A stretch of DNA of 64,000 bases from Agromyces soli (GTDB lineage: Bacteria; Actinomycetota; Actinomycetes; Actinomycetales; Microbacteriaceae): the NCBI RefSeq assembly GCF_022811605.1, contig NZ_CP094533.1:496001-560000 (forward strand), written 5' to 3'. A model generated the notes under the pieces. The model did not search any database and was not told where the DNA came from. It worked only from the letters and a program-made list of their open reading frames with translations. A program made the position numbers and the translations under genes. Numbering within the stretch: the first letter of the stretch is position 1; each line of letters starts with the position of its first letter. Below are positions 34,829 to 44,090 of the stretch, piece by piece.

Positions 34829-36787
34829 TCAGCCCTGGGCGCGGCGCCTGCGGCGGCGGACGAGCAGGACGCCAGCCAGGATGAGCGCCCCGGAGATCCC
34901 GGCGGCGAGGCCCAGTTCGACGCCGGTGTGCGCCAGGATGTCTCGGGCCGAGAGGGGTCCATCGGGCTCGGCCGAGGGGCTCGGCGCGTCAGCGGGCGGC
35001 GTCGTCGACGGCGTCGTCGTCGTCGCGGGAGGGGTGGCCGGAGGCGTCGCAGGAGGGGTGGCCGGTACGACCACCGGAGTGGTCGTACCGCACGCGCCAT
35101 CGCTCTCGCACGCCCCGCCGGGGCCGGCGGCGACGGTGTTCCGCAGCGCGCCGTCCCCGAGCTCGGGCGCGCCGGCGACCGTGACGGAGTAGACGACATC
35201 CACGCTGCCCCCGATGGGCAGCGGTCCGGACCAGCTCAGGACCCCGCCGTCGACGGACGCACCGGCGCTCGCATCCCCGTTGTAGCTCGCGTCGTCGAGC
35301 ACGCCGGACAGCTCGTCGGTGAAGGACGCGGGCGCGTCAGCCGTGTAGGCGACGCCGCCGGTGTTCACGACCCGCACGGTGTACGTCACGACGGCCCCCG
35401 GCTCGACCGCGGCCGAGGCATCCACCGACTTCGTCACGCTGAAGGCCGCCACCGCCACCGGCGGGGCGGTCGGCGTGAAGGAGCTGTCGACGGTGGCCTC
35501 GTTGTTGCTCGGATCGAGATCGGCGTCGTTCGGGATGACGGCCGCCGTGTTCGTGATCGTGCGCGGAACGGTGGCGTCGGCGGTGACCATGCCGGTGACG
35601 TCGATCCGGAACTGCGCGCCGGGCGGGAGGACGCCCGCCGTGCAGCTCAACAGGCTCGTGGCGTCGACGGCGCATTGATCCGGGGTCGGCTGCTGCGCCA
35701 GCGGATCGCCGTGCGCATCCACCGCGGCGATCTCCGAGACGCGCACGGTGCCCGGCTGGACCTCGCTCGCCGGCAGCCGATCGACGACGGTGAAGCCGGA
35801 GGCGGCGATCGCGCTGTGGTTCGTGACGAGGAGGGTCCAGCTCAGCTCGGCACCGGGCAGGAAGGGGTCCGCGGACACCGACTTCGCGATGCCGAGGTCC
35901 ACCGCCTCCCCGCGGTACGCCGCGCCGTCGTTGTTCACGCTCTTCGGTCCGGCGACGCGCGAGACCACCGTGAAGACGGGAGCGTCCGAGCCCGGGTCCT
36001 CGATGTGCAGCTGCGTGATCCGACCGGTGACGTTGTCCGAGAGGCCGAGGTTCCCGTTCCCGTACGTCCACTGTGCCCCGTGCTGGTCGGCCGGGATCTT
36101 CAGCGAGGCGAGCGACCAGGACGCGGTCGCACCGGTGGCCGGGTCGATGCGATACATCCGCTGCCCCTCACCGTGGTACGCCCAGAGGAACCCGTCCGCC
36201 CAGGTGAAGTCCGCCACGTTCGGCACCGACCTCGAGAGCGTCAGACTCGTCGCCGTCCGCGCCGCGACGTCCACCCGCCAGAGCCGCGTGCCGGGTGCCG
36301 AGTCGCGGACGAACAGGGTGCTCGACCACGCCCCAGCACCGAACGCGCCCTGGTTGTAGTCCCCGATCGGCAGCCCGGCCACCGGGCCGAGGTCGACCGG
36401 GACCCCGCCCTGCCCGATGCGAAACAGTCGACGACTGTCGGGCTGCGCCATGGCGTACAGGTAGTGGTCGTTCTCGTTGAATCCCATCGCGTTGTAGCGC
36501 TTGCTCGACGCCGGCCCCTCAGGGGCGAACGCGACGGTCCCCGAGGCATCCGGCTTGGCCTCGGAGAGCGTCGTCGCGGTCGCGCCCTGCGCGACGAAGA
36601 CGAGCGACGGCCCCGAGGGGAACGGGTCGCCGACGGCGGCGTTCGCCGGAGCGGCACCGGCAGCACCGCCGGCCGCACCGAGCGCGAACGCCAGGGCGAC
36701 GGCCGATCGCCATCGGGTTGGGCGGCGAGGGAGCCGCGAGTTCGACTGGGCGGCGACGCGACGAGCGGACGCGAGACGGGTGGGCAT
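34829..36787 (-). CDS. cell-surface protein, propeller-like N-terminus, DUF11 domains, LAHTG
   Basis: 652 residues. Basic start MPTRLASARRVAA and a signal peptide ending about ANA (residue ~50), a ~240-residue DUF6923-type propeller-like domain (YNAMGFNENDHYLYAM, YNQGAFGAG, LWAYHGEGQRMYRID), two DUF11/Ig-like domains (~295-560), a Pro/Thr repeat (PATPPATPPAT), then LAHTG (618-622), a helix and RRRRRR tail: a class E sortase signal. Convergent with the 1187-aa surface protein. No catalytic motif; probably adhesive or structural. Confidence 0.8.
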   Translation of the reverse strand: MPTRLASARRVAAQSNSRLPRRPTRWRSAVALAFALGAAGGAAGAAPANAAVGDPFPSGPSLVFVAQGATATTLSEAKPDASGTVAFAPEGPASSKRYNAMGFNENDHYLYAMAQPDSRRLFRIGQGGVPVDLGPVAGLPIGDYNQGAFGAGAWSSTLFVRDSAPGTRLWRVDVAARTATSLTLSRSVPNVADFTWADGFLWAYHGEGQRMYRIDPATGATASWSLASLKIPADQHGAQWTYGNGNLGLSDNVTGRITQLHIEDPGSDAPVFTVVSRVAGPKSVNNDGAAYRGEAVDLGIAKSVSADPFLPGAELSWTLLVTNHSAIAASGFTVVDRLPASEVQPGTVRVSEIAAVDAHGDPLAQQPTPDQCAVDATSLLSCTAGVLPPGAQFRIDVTGMVTADATVPRTITNTAAVIPNDADLDPSNNEATVDSSFTPTAPPVAVAAFSVTKSVDASAAVEPGAVVTYTVRVVNTGGVAYTADAPASFTDELSGVLDDASYNGDASAGASVDGGVLSWSGPLPIGGSVDVVYSVTVAGAPELGDGALRNTVAAGPGGACESDGACGTTTPVVVPATPPATPPATPPATTTTPSTTPPADAPSPSAEPDGPLSARDILAHTGVELGLAAGISGALILAGVLLVRRRRRRAQG

Positions 36788-37206
36788 GTCGATCCTTCGG
36801 GTGGCTGGAGCCGGGCGGAGTCGGGGGTGCGGAGGACCCGATCAGGACACCGGGCCCTCCGCTCACGGTCGGACATCGGGGCCGCCGACCGCGCCGGGAG
36901 CGAAGCTACGGGAGGGAGCCCCCGCGCACAGCGGGATCGCCGACGCTTCAGTGCCCGCGCACGGCGATTCTCAGTAGTCCGTCGATCGCGCTCCGAGGTG
37001 CGCGCGGGTCGCGGCATCCCTGCTCCGCCCCGCAACGGACTCGCGACGACCACCGCTCGCATCGCGCCGGCTACTGAAAGGCGGACGCCGGAAGTACGCA
37101 ACGACCCCCCGGCCGCGGTGGGCGCGGCCGTCGCGGCCTAGCGTCGGTCCCGCCTGCCGTCCCCGCCGGCCCGCCATGGGCGGGCGGCCCGCACTGGGAG
37201 ATCACC

Positions 37207-37611
37207 TTGGCCGTCGTTCCGCTGCTCACCTTCACCGATGAATGCACCCAGGCGATCGAGACGTACGTCGCCGCGTTCGACGCGGAGATCGACCGCCTCG
37301 TGCGCTTCCGGGACGCCCCCGACTGGACGCGCCCGCGATTCGGCCGGCGGGTGATGCTCGCCGAACTCACCGTCGCCGGGCACCGGATCCGAATGTCGGA
37401 CGCCCTCACCGACCTGCCGATCGCCACCGGCACCCGGCTCATCATCCGGGTCGAGCTCGGTGACGCGCAGCTCCACCAGGCCGCCGCCGTGCTCGGCGAG
37501 GGAGGCACCCTGCTCACCGAGGTGACCCCGACCGGGCCGGGCAGCAGCTACGCGATCATCGAGGACCGCTTCGGCGTCGTGTGGGAGCTCGCGAGCCTCC
37601 GTGAGACCTGA
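37207..37611 (+). CDS. VOC family (PhnB-like) protein
   Basis: 134-residue beta-alpha-beta-beta-beta repeat protein of the vicinal oxygen chelate superfamily: PLLTFTDECTQAIETYVAAF at the start, then RRVMLAELTVAGHRIRMSD and a C-terminal EDRFGVVWELAS metal-arm-like end. TTG at 37207 follows GGGAG at good distance. The 37k gap upstream (36788-37206) holds divergent control sequences for this gene and the 652-aa surface protein, with TAGCGT at 37139-37144 as a possible -10 and a CCCGCC-ATG-GGCGGG dyad (37170-37184). Enzymatic role unknown. Confidence 0.75.
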   Translation: MAVVPLLTFTDECTQAIETYVAAFDAEIDRLVRFRDAPDWTRPRFGRRVMLAELTVAGHRIRMSDALTDLPIATGTRLIIRVELGDAQLHQAAAVLGEGGTLLTEVTPTGPGSSYAIIEDRFGVVWELASLRET

Positions 37612-37713
37612 CTACTGAGCCGGCGCGGCCCACCACCGTATTTCCCCGCGAGCCGTCCGGAGCCTCGGCCGAACGGCGGGTTCCCCGCGTCCGCACGACG
37701 GAGACTGTGCGGC

Positions 37714-37884
37714 ATGCCCCGACCCCCCTTCGTGCTCCCCCACGTAGAGACCTTCGTCGACCCGAAGACCGGTGAGGCGATCCTGCTGCGCTGCGACTGC
37801 CCGATCGGCCGCGACCACGACTACGCGGAGTGGTGCCGTGCCCGCGATCGCCGCCGCGCGCTCGCCCGAAGCCGCACCCGATGA
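37714..37884 (+). CDS. 56-aa Cys-containing small ORF
   Basis: Starts MPRPPFVLPHVETFVDPKTG, then LLRCDCPIGRDHDYAEWCRARDRR and an Arg-rich tail. C-x-C and a later Cys could bind zinc. Codon use agrees with neighbours, and it lies 91 bp before the LuxR gene. No ribosome site is clear. May be a conserved small protein; evidence is only coding potential. Confidence 0.35.
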   Translation: MPRPPFVLPHVETFVDPKTGEAILLRCDCPIGRDHDYAEWCRARDRRRALARSRTR

Positions 37885-37975
37885 CTTGCCGACGCCTCTT
37901 CCCCGCCGAGCTGCCCCCGCCGTACGATGCAGGCACGGCGCTCCGGGGGGACGCTTCCCGGACGGAGGGGAGTCG

Positions 37976-40537
37976 ATGGTGAGCACCCGCGATCAGCTGT
38001 TCGCGCAAGCCGTCGAGATGATCACGCAGGGGGCGTGCGTCGACATCGTCGGCGCGCGCGGCAGCGGTCGGACGAGGTTCGCGGAGCGGCTGCGGAACCA
38101 CTTCGCGAATCGCTCCTGGCGCGTCATCGACGTGCGCGCGGTCGCCTCCCTTCGCGGCTTCCCGATGATGGCGCTCGCTCTCGCGGGCGTCGAGGCGGCG
38201 AAGGACAGCCGCCCGTCCGCCATCCCAGCGGTCGTGCAAGAACTGTCCGAGCGGCTGCAGGCGAACGACTCGCTGCTCATCGTCGACGACTGGGACGACC
38301 TCGACGAGGTGAGCTGGGGCATCATCTGCGCCGTGCAACGACGACGACGCCTCCCTGTGGTCATCATCCGGCTGCAGGGACGGGACGCCCGGCACTCACC
38401 CACCGGCATCCGCTCCTCCACGATCGAGACGAGCTTCACCCTCGAACTCCCCCAGCTGCGCTACGACGAGCTCGAGCTGGCGATCTCCGAGCGCCTAGGC
38501 GCGCCCGTCGATGCAGCGACCCTGTCCCGCGTCTACGCGAAGTCGGGGGGCAACGTCGGACTCGCGTTCGCGCTCGTCGACGCGGCGTCCCGCGAGGGCG
38601 CGCTCGAAGCCCGCGACGGCGTCTGGGTCGCGACGCACGACCTCTGGTCGCCGTCGCTCTCGACCCTCGTCGAGGTGCAGCTGGAAGGGTTGGAGCCGGC
38701 GCAGCTCGATCTGCTCGAAATGCTGTCGATGCTCGGCGTCGTGGATGCGGCCAGCATCGCGCACCTCTCCTCGGCCGCGCACCTCGAGGCGCTCGAGCAG
38801 CTCGGGCTCGTCGAGCTGCTCTCTTCCGGCTCCCGGCTGCTCATCAACGTGCAACCGCCGCTCCTCGTCGAGTACTTCCGGCACACTCCCCGGCCGGCCC
38901 GCCGGTTGCGCCTCTCCCGCGCGATCGAGGAGACCCTCGACCCCGAGAACACCCTGCGCTTCGGCGACGCGCCGATCACGGCGTTCGACGACGACCACAG
39001 CGCGCAGTTCATCCGGCTCGTGCACGAGCAGCAGCGCACCCGCACGCTCGTGGCGCGCAACGAGTGGGCGCAGGCGCAGACGCCCGAAGCGGCGGTCAAC
39101 TATCTGGAGACGCTGCTCGAGGCACCGAGTATGCCCGCCGAGATCGACGCGCTGCTGCAGGCTCGGCCATCGTTCGCCGGGTCGGAGGAGGCGCACGCGC
39201 GCTGGTGCGCGGCCGAAGCCGACGATCTGGCGTACACCCGGCATCAGCCCGAGCGGGCGCTGGAACGGCTCCGCGCGACCGCGGGCGAGCTGCCCGAGTA
39301 CGGGCCGTTCCTCCTCGCGCGCGCCGTCGAACTCGAGATCGACCAGCTCGGCGACCCCGACCTCTCGGTGCTGCCCGACCCGTTCCACCCCGAGCTGCCC
39401 GGCGAGGTCGCGGTCGCCGTGCATCGCGCACTCGCCTACGTCGCGACCTGTCACGGGCGGCTCGACGACTCGGACCGGCACCTCGCCGCCATCAGGGTAC
39501 TGAACGGCCCGGTCCTGGACCTGCGCACCTCAGTGGTCGCGCTCAGCAACCTCATCGCCCGCGGCGACACCTCCACGGCAGCGCGGCACGCCATCCGCTC
39601 CCTCGACGAGTCGCGCGCGCGGTTCGACCCGCTCGGGATGCGCGGCTTCGGCGCGGTCGCCGTATTCTGCGCGGTGATCGACGGCCGCTACGGGGATGCG
39701 GAGGACCTGCTGGAGGTCGTCTCGATCCTCGGCGAGCCGCTCGGCCGGCCGCCCTTCGCCCATCTCTCGCTCACGATCATGTCGAGCGTCGTCGCCTCGC
39801 GGCGCGGTCAGCGGAAGCTGGCCGAGGCGCGCAACGCGGAGTTCGAGCGCATCCCGCTGGCCGACGGCCCCCTCCCCAGCCAGGCGCGCGGCTGGGCGCG
39901 GATGCAGACCGCCGCCAGCAGCGGCGACCAGGCGCGCGCTGCCGAGCTCACGCTCGAGAGCGCGAACCAGCTCTGGGCGCGCGGGGCGCGTCTGGCCGCC
40001 GCGATGGCGCTGACCACCGTCGTCGAGCTCGAGCCGAGCGTCGAGCGACTGGCCGAGGTTCGCGAGCGGATCAGCGCAGTCGAGGGCGGGCTCGTCGGCG
40101 ATCAGCTCCGCTATCTCACGGCGCTCGTCGCGCAGGACCCGGTGAAGCTCGCGGAGGCGGGCGCCGTGTTCGAGCGAGAGGGACGGTTCGGGCTCGCGCT
40201 CGCAGCCATGGCCCGGGCGGCGACGCTGCACCGCGCGAACGGCGAGGCGGAGGCCGCCGCAGAGCTGACGGCGCGCCACGAACAGCTCCGCAAGTCGCTC
40301 GTCCCCGGCAGCTACGACGCGACCCGGTTCCGCGCCCTCTTCGTCGAGCTCACCGAACGTGAGCGCGAGATCGCCCGGCTGGCGGCGTCCGGGCTGAGCA
40401 ATCAGCAGATCGCGGACGAGCTCGTGCTGTCCGTGCGCACGGTGGAGAGCCATCTGCACCGAGTCATGCGCAAGACCGGTGCCGAACGGCGCAGCCACCT
40501 CCGCGACTACCTCGAGCGAGCGGATCTGCTCCGCTGA
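37976..40537 (+). CDS. large LuxR-family ATPase transcriptional regulator
   Basis: 853 residues. N-terminal STAND/AAA-like ATPase: P-loop VGARGSGRT (residues ~25-33), with Arg where Walker A normally has Lys; Walker B LLIVDDWDDLD; a middle TPR-like helical region (~350-760); C-terminal LuxR HTH LTEREREIARLAASGLSNQQIADELVLSVRTVESHLHRVM (key LTEREREI, GLSNQQIA, SVRTVESHL). ATG at 37976 follows GGAGGGG. This layout resembles LAL/MalT-type activators. The P-loop Lys-to-Arg change may affect nucleotide hydrolysis. Targets unknown; the nearby surface proteins are candidates. Confidence 0.85.
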   Translation: MVSTRDQLFAQAVEMITQGACVDIVGARGSGRTRFAERLRNHFANRSWRVIDVRAVASLRGFPMMALALAGVEAAKDSRPSAIPAVVQELSERLQANDSLLIVDDWDDLDEVSWGIICAVQRRRRLPVVIIRLQGRDARHSPTGIRSSTIETSFTLELPQLRYDELELAISERLGAPVDAATLSRVYAKSGGNVGLAFALVDAASREGALEARDGVWVATHDLWSPSLSTLVEVQLEGLEPAQLDLLEMLSMLGVVDAASIAHLSSAAHLEALEQLGLVELLSSGSRLLINVQPPLLVEYFRHTPRPARRLRLSRAIEETLDPENTLRFGDAPITAFDDDHSAQFIRLVHEQQRTRTLVARNEWAQAQTPEAAVNYLETLLEAPSMPAEIDALLQARPSFAGSEEAHARWCAAEADDLAYTRHQPERALERLRATAGELPEYGPFLLARAVELEIDQLGDPDLSVLPDPFHPELPGEVAVAVHRALAYVATCHGRLDDSDRHLAAIRVLNGPVLDLRTSVVALSNLIARGDTSTAARHAIRSLDESRARFDPLGMRGFGAVAVFCAVIDGRYGDAEDLLEVVSILGEPLGRPPFAHLSLTIMSSVVASRRGQRKLAEARNAEFERIPLADGPLPSQARGWARMQTAASSGDQARAAELTLESANQLWARGARLAAAMALTTVVELEPSVERLAEVRERISAVEGGLVGDQLRYLTALVAQDPVKLAEAGAVFEREGRFGLALAAMARAATLHRANGEAEAAAELTARHEQLRKSLVPGSYDATRFRALFVELTEREREIARLAASGLSNQQIADELVLSVRTVESHLHRVMRKTGAERRSHLRDYLERADLLR

Positions 40538-40644
40538 AGGCGTCCACGGGGCGTAGCGCCCGACCGCTCGCCGCGTGGGCCCCGCCCCGAGGCCGGGTAC
40601 TCAGCCCGACCGGATCGTGCCCCTGCCCAGGCGCAGATGAGAGC

Positions 40645-40687
40645 CGCGTCCGCCGCAGACCGACCCGATCGGTCCGCGGCGGACGCG
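40645..40687 (+). terminator. hairpin after LuxR gene
   Basis: Arms CGCGTCCGCCGC + GACCGA pair with TCGGTC + GCGGCGGACGCG across a 5-nt loop and one mismatch, 43 nt in all, about 107 nt after the LuxR stop. The rest of 40538-41018 (481 bp) has several shorter dyads (for example GAGCCC/GGGCTC) but no gene. Confidence 0.55.
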
Positions 40688-41018
40688 GAGCGCGCCGCCG
40701 AAGCCGACGCGCAGCCCGCCCGGTGGACCCGATCGGCGGACGACGGACCCGAGGCCGTCTCGCGCCGCGACGATGCGCGACGGCGGGGAACCGGCCCGAC
40801 CGGTTCCGCGCAGCACCACGCTAGTTCGGGGGCGACGACGTCTCGGACGCTCGGGCGTCGTTTGCGTGGCCTCGGACACCGGAGCAGTACCGGGACGAAG
40901 GCGACTCCGAGGCGCGGACCGTCGGGCGGCGTACCCGATTTGCGGACGACGAGCCCCGGATCGGGCTCCAAGGCGCGAGGATGGGAGGACGAAGAACGAG
41001 AGGCGCGACGCAGAAGCC

Positions 41019-41837
41019 ATGACCCAGCACGCGAGCACATCCCCCGTCCGATGGTGGCTGGCGGCCGCCGGCGCCAGCGCGCTGCTGGCCGTCGTCGCCG
41101 GCCTGATGACCGCGGGCGTGGGCATGCCGCGCCTCCCGGCGAACATCCGGGTCGACGCCCCGGAGGTCCTCCACGTCACCGACGCGTCCGGGGCCTCCGC
41201 GGAGCTCCGGCTGATCAACGACGTCCAGCCGCGCGTCGACCCGCAGATGTTCGAGATCGACGTGATCGACGGGACCCCCCACGTCCCCGCGGAGCTGCCC
41301 GTCGACCCCGACACCGGCATGCTCATGGCGGGCGAGGCGCCGCCCGAGTCGCGGCAGCTTCGCGGTCAGGGCCTCGACGAGACCGGTGAGCTCCGCGACT
41401 TCTTCGATCCCATCGGCTCGTACGTGCTGATCGACGACGGCGAGGGCGCGGTGCTCCCCGAGGAGCCCGGCGCGTTCGGCGACCGCAGTGCGGCCATGGG
41501 CACCTCCGGGGTCGTGCTCGAGGTCGACGACTCCGCCGCCTCGCGCCTGTTCCCCGCCTACAACTGGACCGTCCGCGACGAATCCGGCGCCGAGGCGGAG
41601 GCCCCGGCCTGGGACGTGCAGTTCGACCTCGCCGCCGCGCACGAGCAGGGCCGCACGAACCTGCCCCTGCCGCTCGGCTGGTACGCCTCGCCCGTCGGGA
41701 AGGGGCTCGACGCCGCCGCCCCGTGGCTGCTCGGCGGATTCGTCCTGGTGACCGTCGTCAGCCTGGCGATGGCCGGGTGGACGCGTGCGCGGAACCGTCG
41801 GGCGGCCGAGGCGGCCTGGGTCGACCCGGAGGCGTAG
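41019..41837 (+). CDS. membrane-anchored protein of unknown function
   Basis: 272 residues. N-terminal helix (~13-33, WWLAAAGASALLAVVAGLM), an extracytoplasmic region of about 190 residues with Asp/Glu-rich loops (PQMFEIDVIDGTPHVP, DPIGSYVLIDDGEGAVLP), and a second helix near the end (~237-257) followed by a basic tail WTRARNRR. ATG at 41019 has weak upstream SD. No domain recognised. It is followed by a strong terminator and a tRNA gene on the other strand. Confidence 0.7.
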   Translation: MTQHASTSPVRWWLAAAGASALLAVVAGLMTAGVGMPRLPANIRVDAPEVLHVTDASGASAELRLINDVQPRVDPQMFEIDVIDGTPHVPAELPVDPDTGMLMAGEAPPESRQLRGQGLDETGELRDFFDPIGSYVLIDDGEGAVLPEEPGAFGDRSAAMGTSGVVLEVDDSAASRLFPAYNWTVRDESGAEAEAPAWDVQFDLAAAHEQGRTNLPLPLGWYASPVGKGLDAAAPWLLGGFVLVTVVSLAMAGWTRARNRRAAEAAWVDPEA

Positions 41838-41843
41838 AACGAC

Positions 41844-41875
41844 GAAGCGGCCCCGTCTTCCGACGGGGCCGCTTC
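41844..41875 (+). terminator. rho-independent-type terminator
   Basis: GAAGCGGCCCCGTC-TTCC-GACGGGGCCGCTTC, 14-bp arms with a 4-nt loop, starting 7 bp after the stop of the 272-aa membrane protein, and lying just beyond the 3' end of the minus-strand tRNA-Arg. Confidence 0.8.
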
Positions 41876-41877
41876 CG

Positions 41878-41953
41878 TGGTGCGCCCGGAGGGACTCGAA
41901 CCCCCAACCTTCTGATCCGTAGTCAGATGCTCTATCCATTGAGCTACGGGCGC
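41878..41953 (-). tRNA. tRNA-Arg (anticodon ACG)
   Basis: Cloverleaf reads 5'-GCGCCCG acceptor, D stem TAGCTCAATGGATAGAGC..., anticodon loop CTACGGA (anticodon ACG) on a TCTGA/TCAGA stem, T loop GTTCGAGTCC, and 3'-CGGGCGC A CCA with CCA encoded. 76 nt. A34 in ACG is the substrate of TadA (25195-25725). Copy B palindrome is ~130 bp upstream of its 5' end. Confidence 0.97.
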
Positions 41954-42080
41954 ATCAGATGCCGCCTGGCGCAGGCTCTGCGATCAGGCAACCACGTCAC
42001 TCTATCCCACGGCCGACGCGATTGCGAATCGAGCGCCGCGCCCTGCCCATCCGCCGCTCCCGAGCAACCCATCCACCCGG

Positions 42081-42110
42081 GTTGCCCGACTTTCATGAAA
42101 GTCGGGCAAC
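42081..42110. terminator. palindrome family copy B
   Basis: Perfect 30-bp palindrome, arm GTTGCCCGACTTTCA, 13 bp after the stop of the second sugar permease gene (minus strand). Same 28-bp core as copies C and D. Confidence 0.7.
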
Positions 42111-42123
42111 TCGAGGGCTGGGC

Positions 42124-43098
42124 CTAGCCCTTGACCGCGCCGCCGAGCCCAGCGCCGCTCAGGAAGAGCCGCTGGAACACGAGGAACAGCACGATCGGGA
42201 TGAGCGTCGAGATCGCGAGCGCCGCGAGGAACACGTCGAGCTCCGTCTGCGACTGCACCGCGGGCAGGCGCACCGACAGCGGCTGCACGGCGGGGTCCGG
42301 CAGCACGAGCAGCGGCCAGAGGAAGTCCTTCCACGCGGCGATCACGGCGAACACCGAGACGACGCCGAGGATCGGCTTCGACATGGGCAGCACGATCGAC
42401 CAGAACACCCGGAACGGCCCCGCTCCGTCGGTGCGCGCCGCCTCGAACACCTCGCGCGGCAGCCCGTCGAAGAAGCGCTTGACGAGCAGGATGTTGAACG
42501 CGTTCGCCGCGGCCGGCAGCCAGACCGCCCAGTAGGTGTTCAGCAGCGAGGTGTCGATGAGCGGCGGATGCAGCACCGTGAGGTACAGCGGCACGAGCAG
42601 CACCACGGCGGGCACGAACAGGGTCGCCAGCACGAGCCCGTTCAGGATCGGCGCGTACTTCGGCCGCAGCACCGAGAGCGCGTAGCCCGCGGTCGTCGCG
42701 ATCAGCAGCTGGAAGAACCAGGAGCCGGCGGCGACCCAGATCGTGTTCAGGAAGTACTGGTCGATGTGGATGTCGTTCCACGCGGTCTCGAGGTTCGCCC
42801 AGTCGATCCCGTTCGGCCAGAGCTCGAAGGGATGGCTCAGGGTGTCCTGCGTCGGCGTGACCGCCGCCTTGGCGAGCCAGAGCAGCGGGCCGAGGCCGGC
42901 GACGACGAGCCCGACGAAGAGCACGACGTGCACGCCGGCCATCGAGACGCGCACGCCCCGCTTGCGCCGGTCGTGCCCGCTCAGGATGCCGCGGTCGCCG
43001 CCGGCGTCCGATGCGTCGCGACGCCGCGTGCCGAGTCCGGCGAGCTTCTGCCGCAGGGCCGTGGAGGGCTGGGCCGAGGAGGGGGCGGGCGCGGTCAA
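42124..43098 (-). CDS. carbohydrate ABC transporter permease (MalG/AglG type)
   Basis: 324 residues, six membrane helices with the EAA loop EVFEAARTDGAGPFRVFWSIVLPMSKP (EAAxxDGA...IxLP). TTG at 43098 overlaps the preceding permease stop by 4 bp (TTGA); its N-terminal ~50 residues are extra, Ala/Arg-rich and cytoplasmic, so a downstream ATG (MAGVHVVL) is a possible alternative. Last gene of the sugar operon; pairs with the MalF-type permease. Confidence 0.88.
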   Translation of the reverse strand: MTAPAPSSAQPSTALRQKLAGLGTRRRDASDAGGDRGILSGHDRRKRGVRVSMAGVHVVLFVGLVVAGLGPLLWLAKAAVTPTQDTLSHPFELWPNGIDWANLETAWNDIHIDQYFLNTIWVAAGSWFFQLLIATTAGYALSVLRPKYAPILNGLVLATLFVPAVVLLVPLYLTVLHPPLIDTSLLNTYWAVWLPAAANAFNILLVKRFFDGLPREVFEAARTDGAGPFRVFWSIVLPMSKPILGVVSVFAVIAAWKDFLWPLLVLPDPAVQPLSVRLPAVQSQTELDVFLAALAISTLIPIVLFLVFQRLFLSGAGLGGAVKG

Positions 43099-44090
43099 TT
43101 CGTGCTCCAGCGGTCGGTGAGCTTGAAGTACAGCCAACTGAGCAGTCCGAGGAACACGGCGAGCATCAGGCTGAGCGCCGTGGCCTCGCCGTAGGCGCCG
43201 CCGAGACTGTTCTGGAAGGCGTAGCGGTAGATGAGCAGCAGCACCGTCAGGGTCGCGTTGTTCGGTCCGCCGCCCGTGAACAGGTACGGCTCGAGGAACA
43301 CCTGCGCGGTGCCGATCACCTGCAGGATCAGCATGATGAAGAGGATGCCGCGCAGCTGCGGCAGCGTGACGTGCCAGATCTTGCGCCAGATGCCGGCGCC
43401 GTCGACCTCGGCCGCGTCGTAGAGCTCCGGCGGCACCGCGATGAGCGCGGCGAGGTAGATGATGATCGAGCCGCCGGCCGCCGCCCAGGTCGCCTCGATG
43501 ACGAGCGAGGGCATCGCGGTCGCCGGCGATTGCAGCCAGGGCTGCGGCGGGATGCCGGCCCAGCCGAGGATCGTGTTGAACACGCCGTCGGGGCTCGCGT
43601 TGTAGAAGACCTTCCACAGCAGCACGGCGACGACGGGCGGCACGACGACCGGGAGGTAGGCGAGTGCGCTGTAGAGGCCCTTGCCGCGGCGCACCTCGCT
43701 CATCAGCACGGCCATGATGATCGGCAGCGGGAAGCCGAAGAGCAGGGCGAGGCCCGCGAAGTACAGGGTGTTCGCGACCGCGGTGCCGAGGTTCGGGTCG
43801 GCGAGCACGCGGGCGAAGTTGTCGAGGCCGACCCAGACCGGGTCGCTGATCAGGTTCGTCTTCTGGAAGCTCATGATCACCGAACGGGCGATCGGCCACC
43901 AGCTGAAGACCCCGAACACGATGAGCATGGGCGCGAGGAAGGCGAGGTTCCACAGGCCTCCCCCGCGCAGCCAGGTGAGCGGGGTGCGACGGCGGCGGCG
44001 CGATGGGGTGCGCGCCGCCGCCTCGGGCGACGGATGCCCCGCGCCGGCCTCGGCCGGGGCATCCGTCTGATCGATCGCGGTGGTGCTCAC
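43095..44090 (-). CDS. sugar ABC transporter permease (MalF/AglF type)
   Basis: 331 residues with six membrane helices (first ~45-66) and the EAA loop ELYDAAEVDGAGIWRKIWHVTLPQL. GTG at 44090 overlaps the binding protein stop by 4 bp (GTGA). An Arg-rich N-terminal stretch (SRRRRRTPLTW) precedes the first helix. Forms the channel with the next gene product; the ATPase is not in the cluster and is probably a shared MsmK/MalK. Confidence 0.9.
   Translation of the reverse strand: MSTTAIDQTDAPAEAGAGHPSPEAAARTPSRRRRRTPLTWLRGGGLWNLAFLAPMLIVFGVFSWWPIARSVIMSFQKTNLISDPVWVGLDNFARVLADPNLGTAVANTLYFAGLALLFGFPLPIIMAVLMSEVRRGKGLYSALAYLPVVVPPVVAVLLWKVFYNASPDGVFNTILGWAGIPPQPWLQSPATAMPSLVIEATWAAAGGSIIIYLAALIAVPPELYDAAEVDGAGIWRKIWHVTLPQLRGILFIMLILQVIGTAQVFLEPYLFTGGGPNNATLTVLLLIYRYAFQNSLGGAYGEATALSLMLAVFLGLLSWLYFKLTDRWSTN

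Noticed and set aside
31202-36787. Sortase gene near the LAxTG proteins
   Set aside because: No protein with the TLxTC sortase motif was seen in the window.
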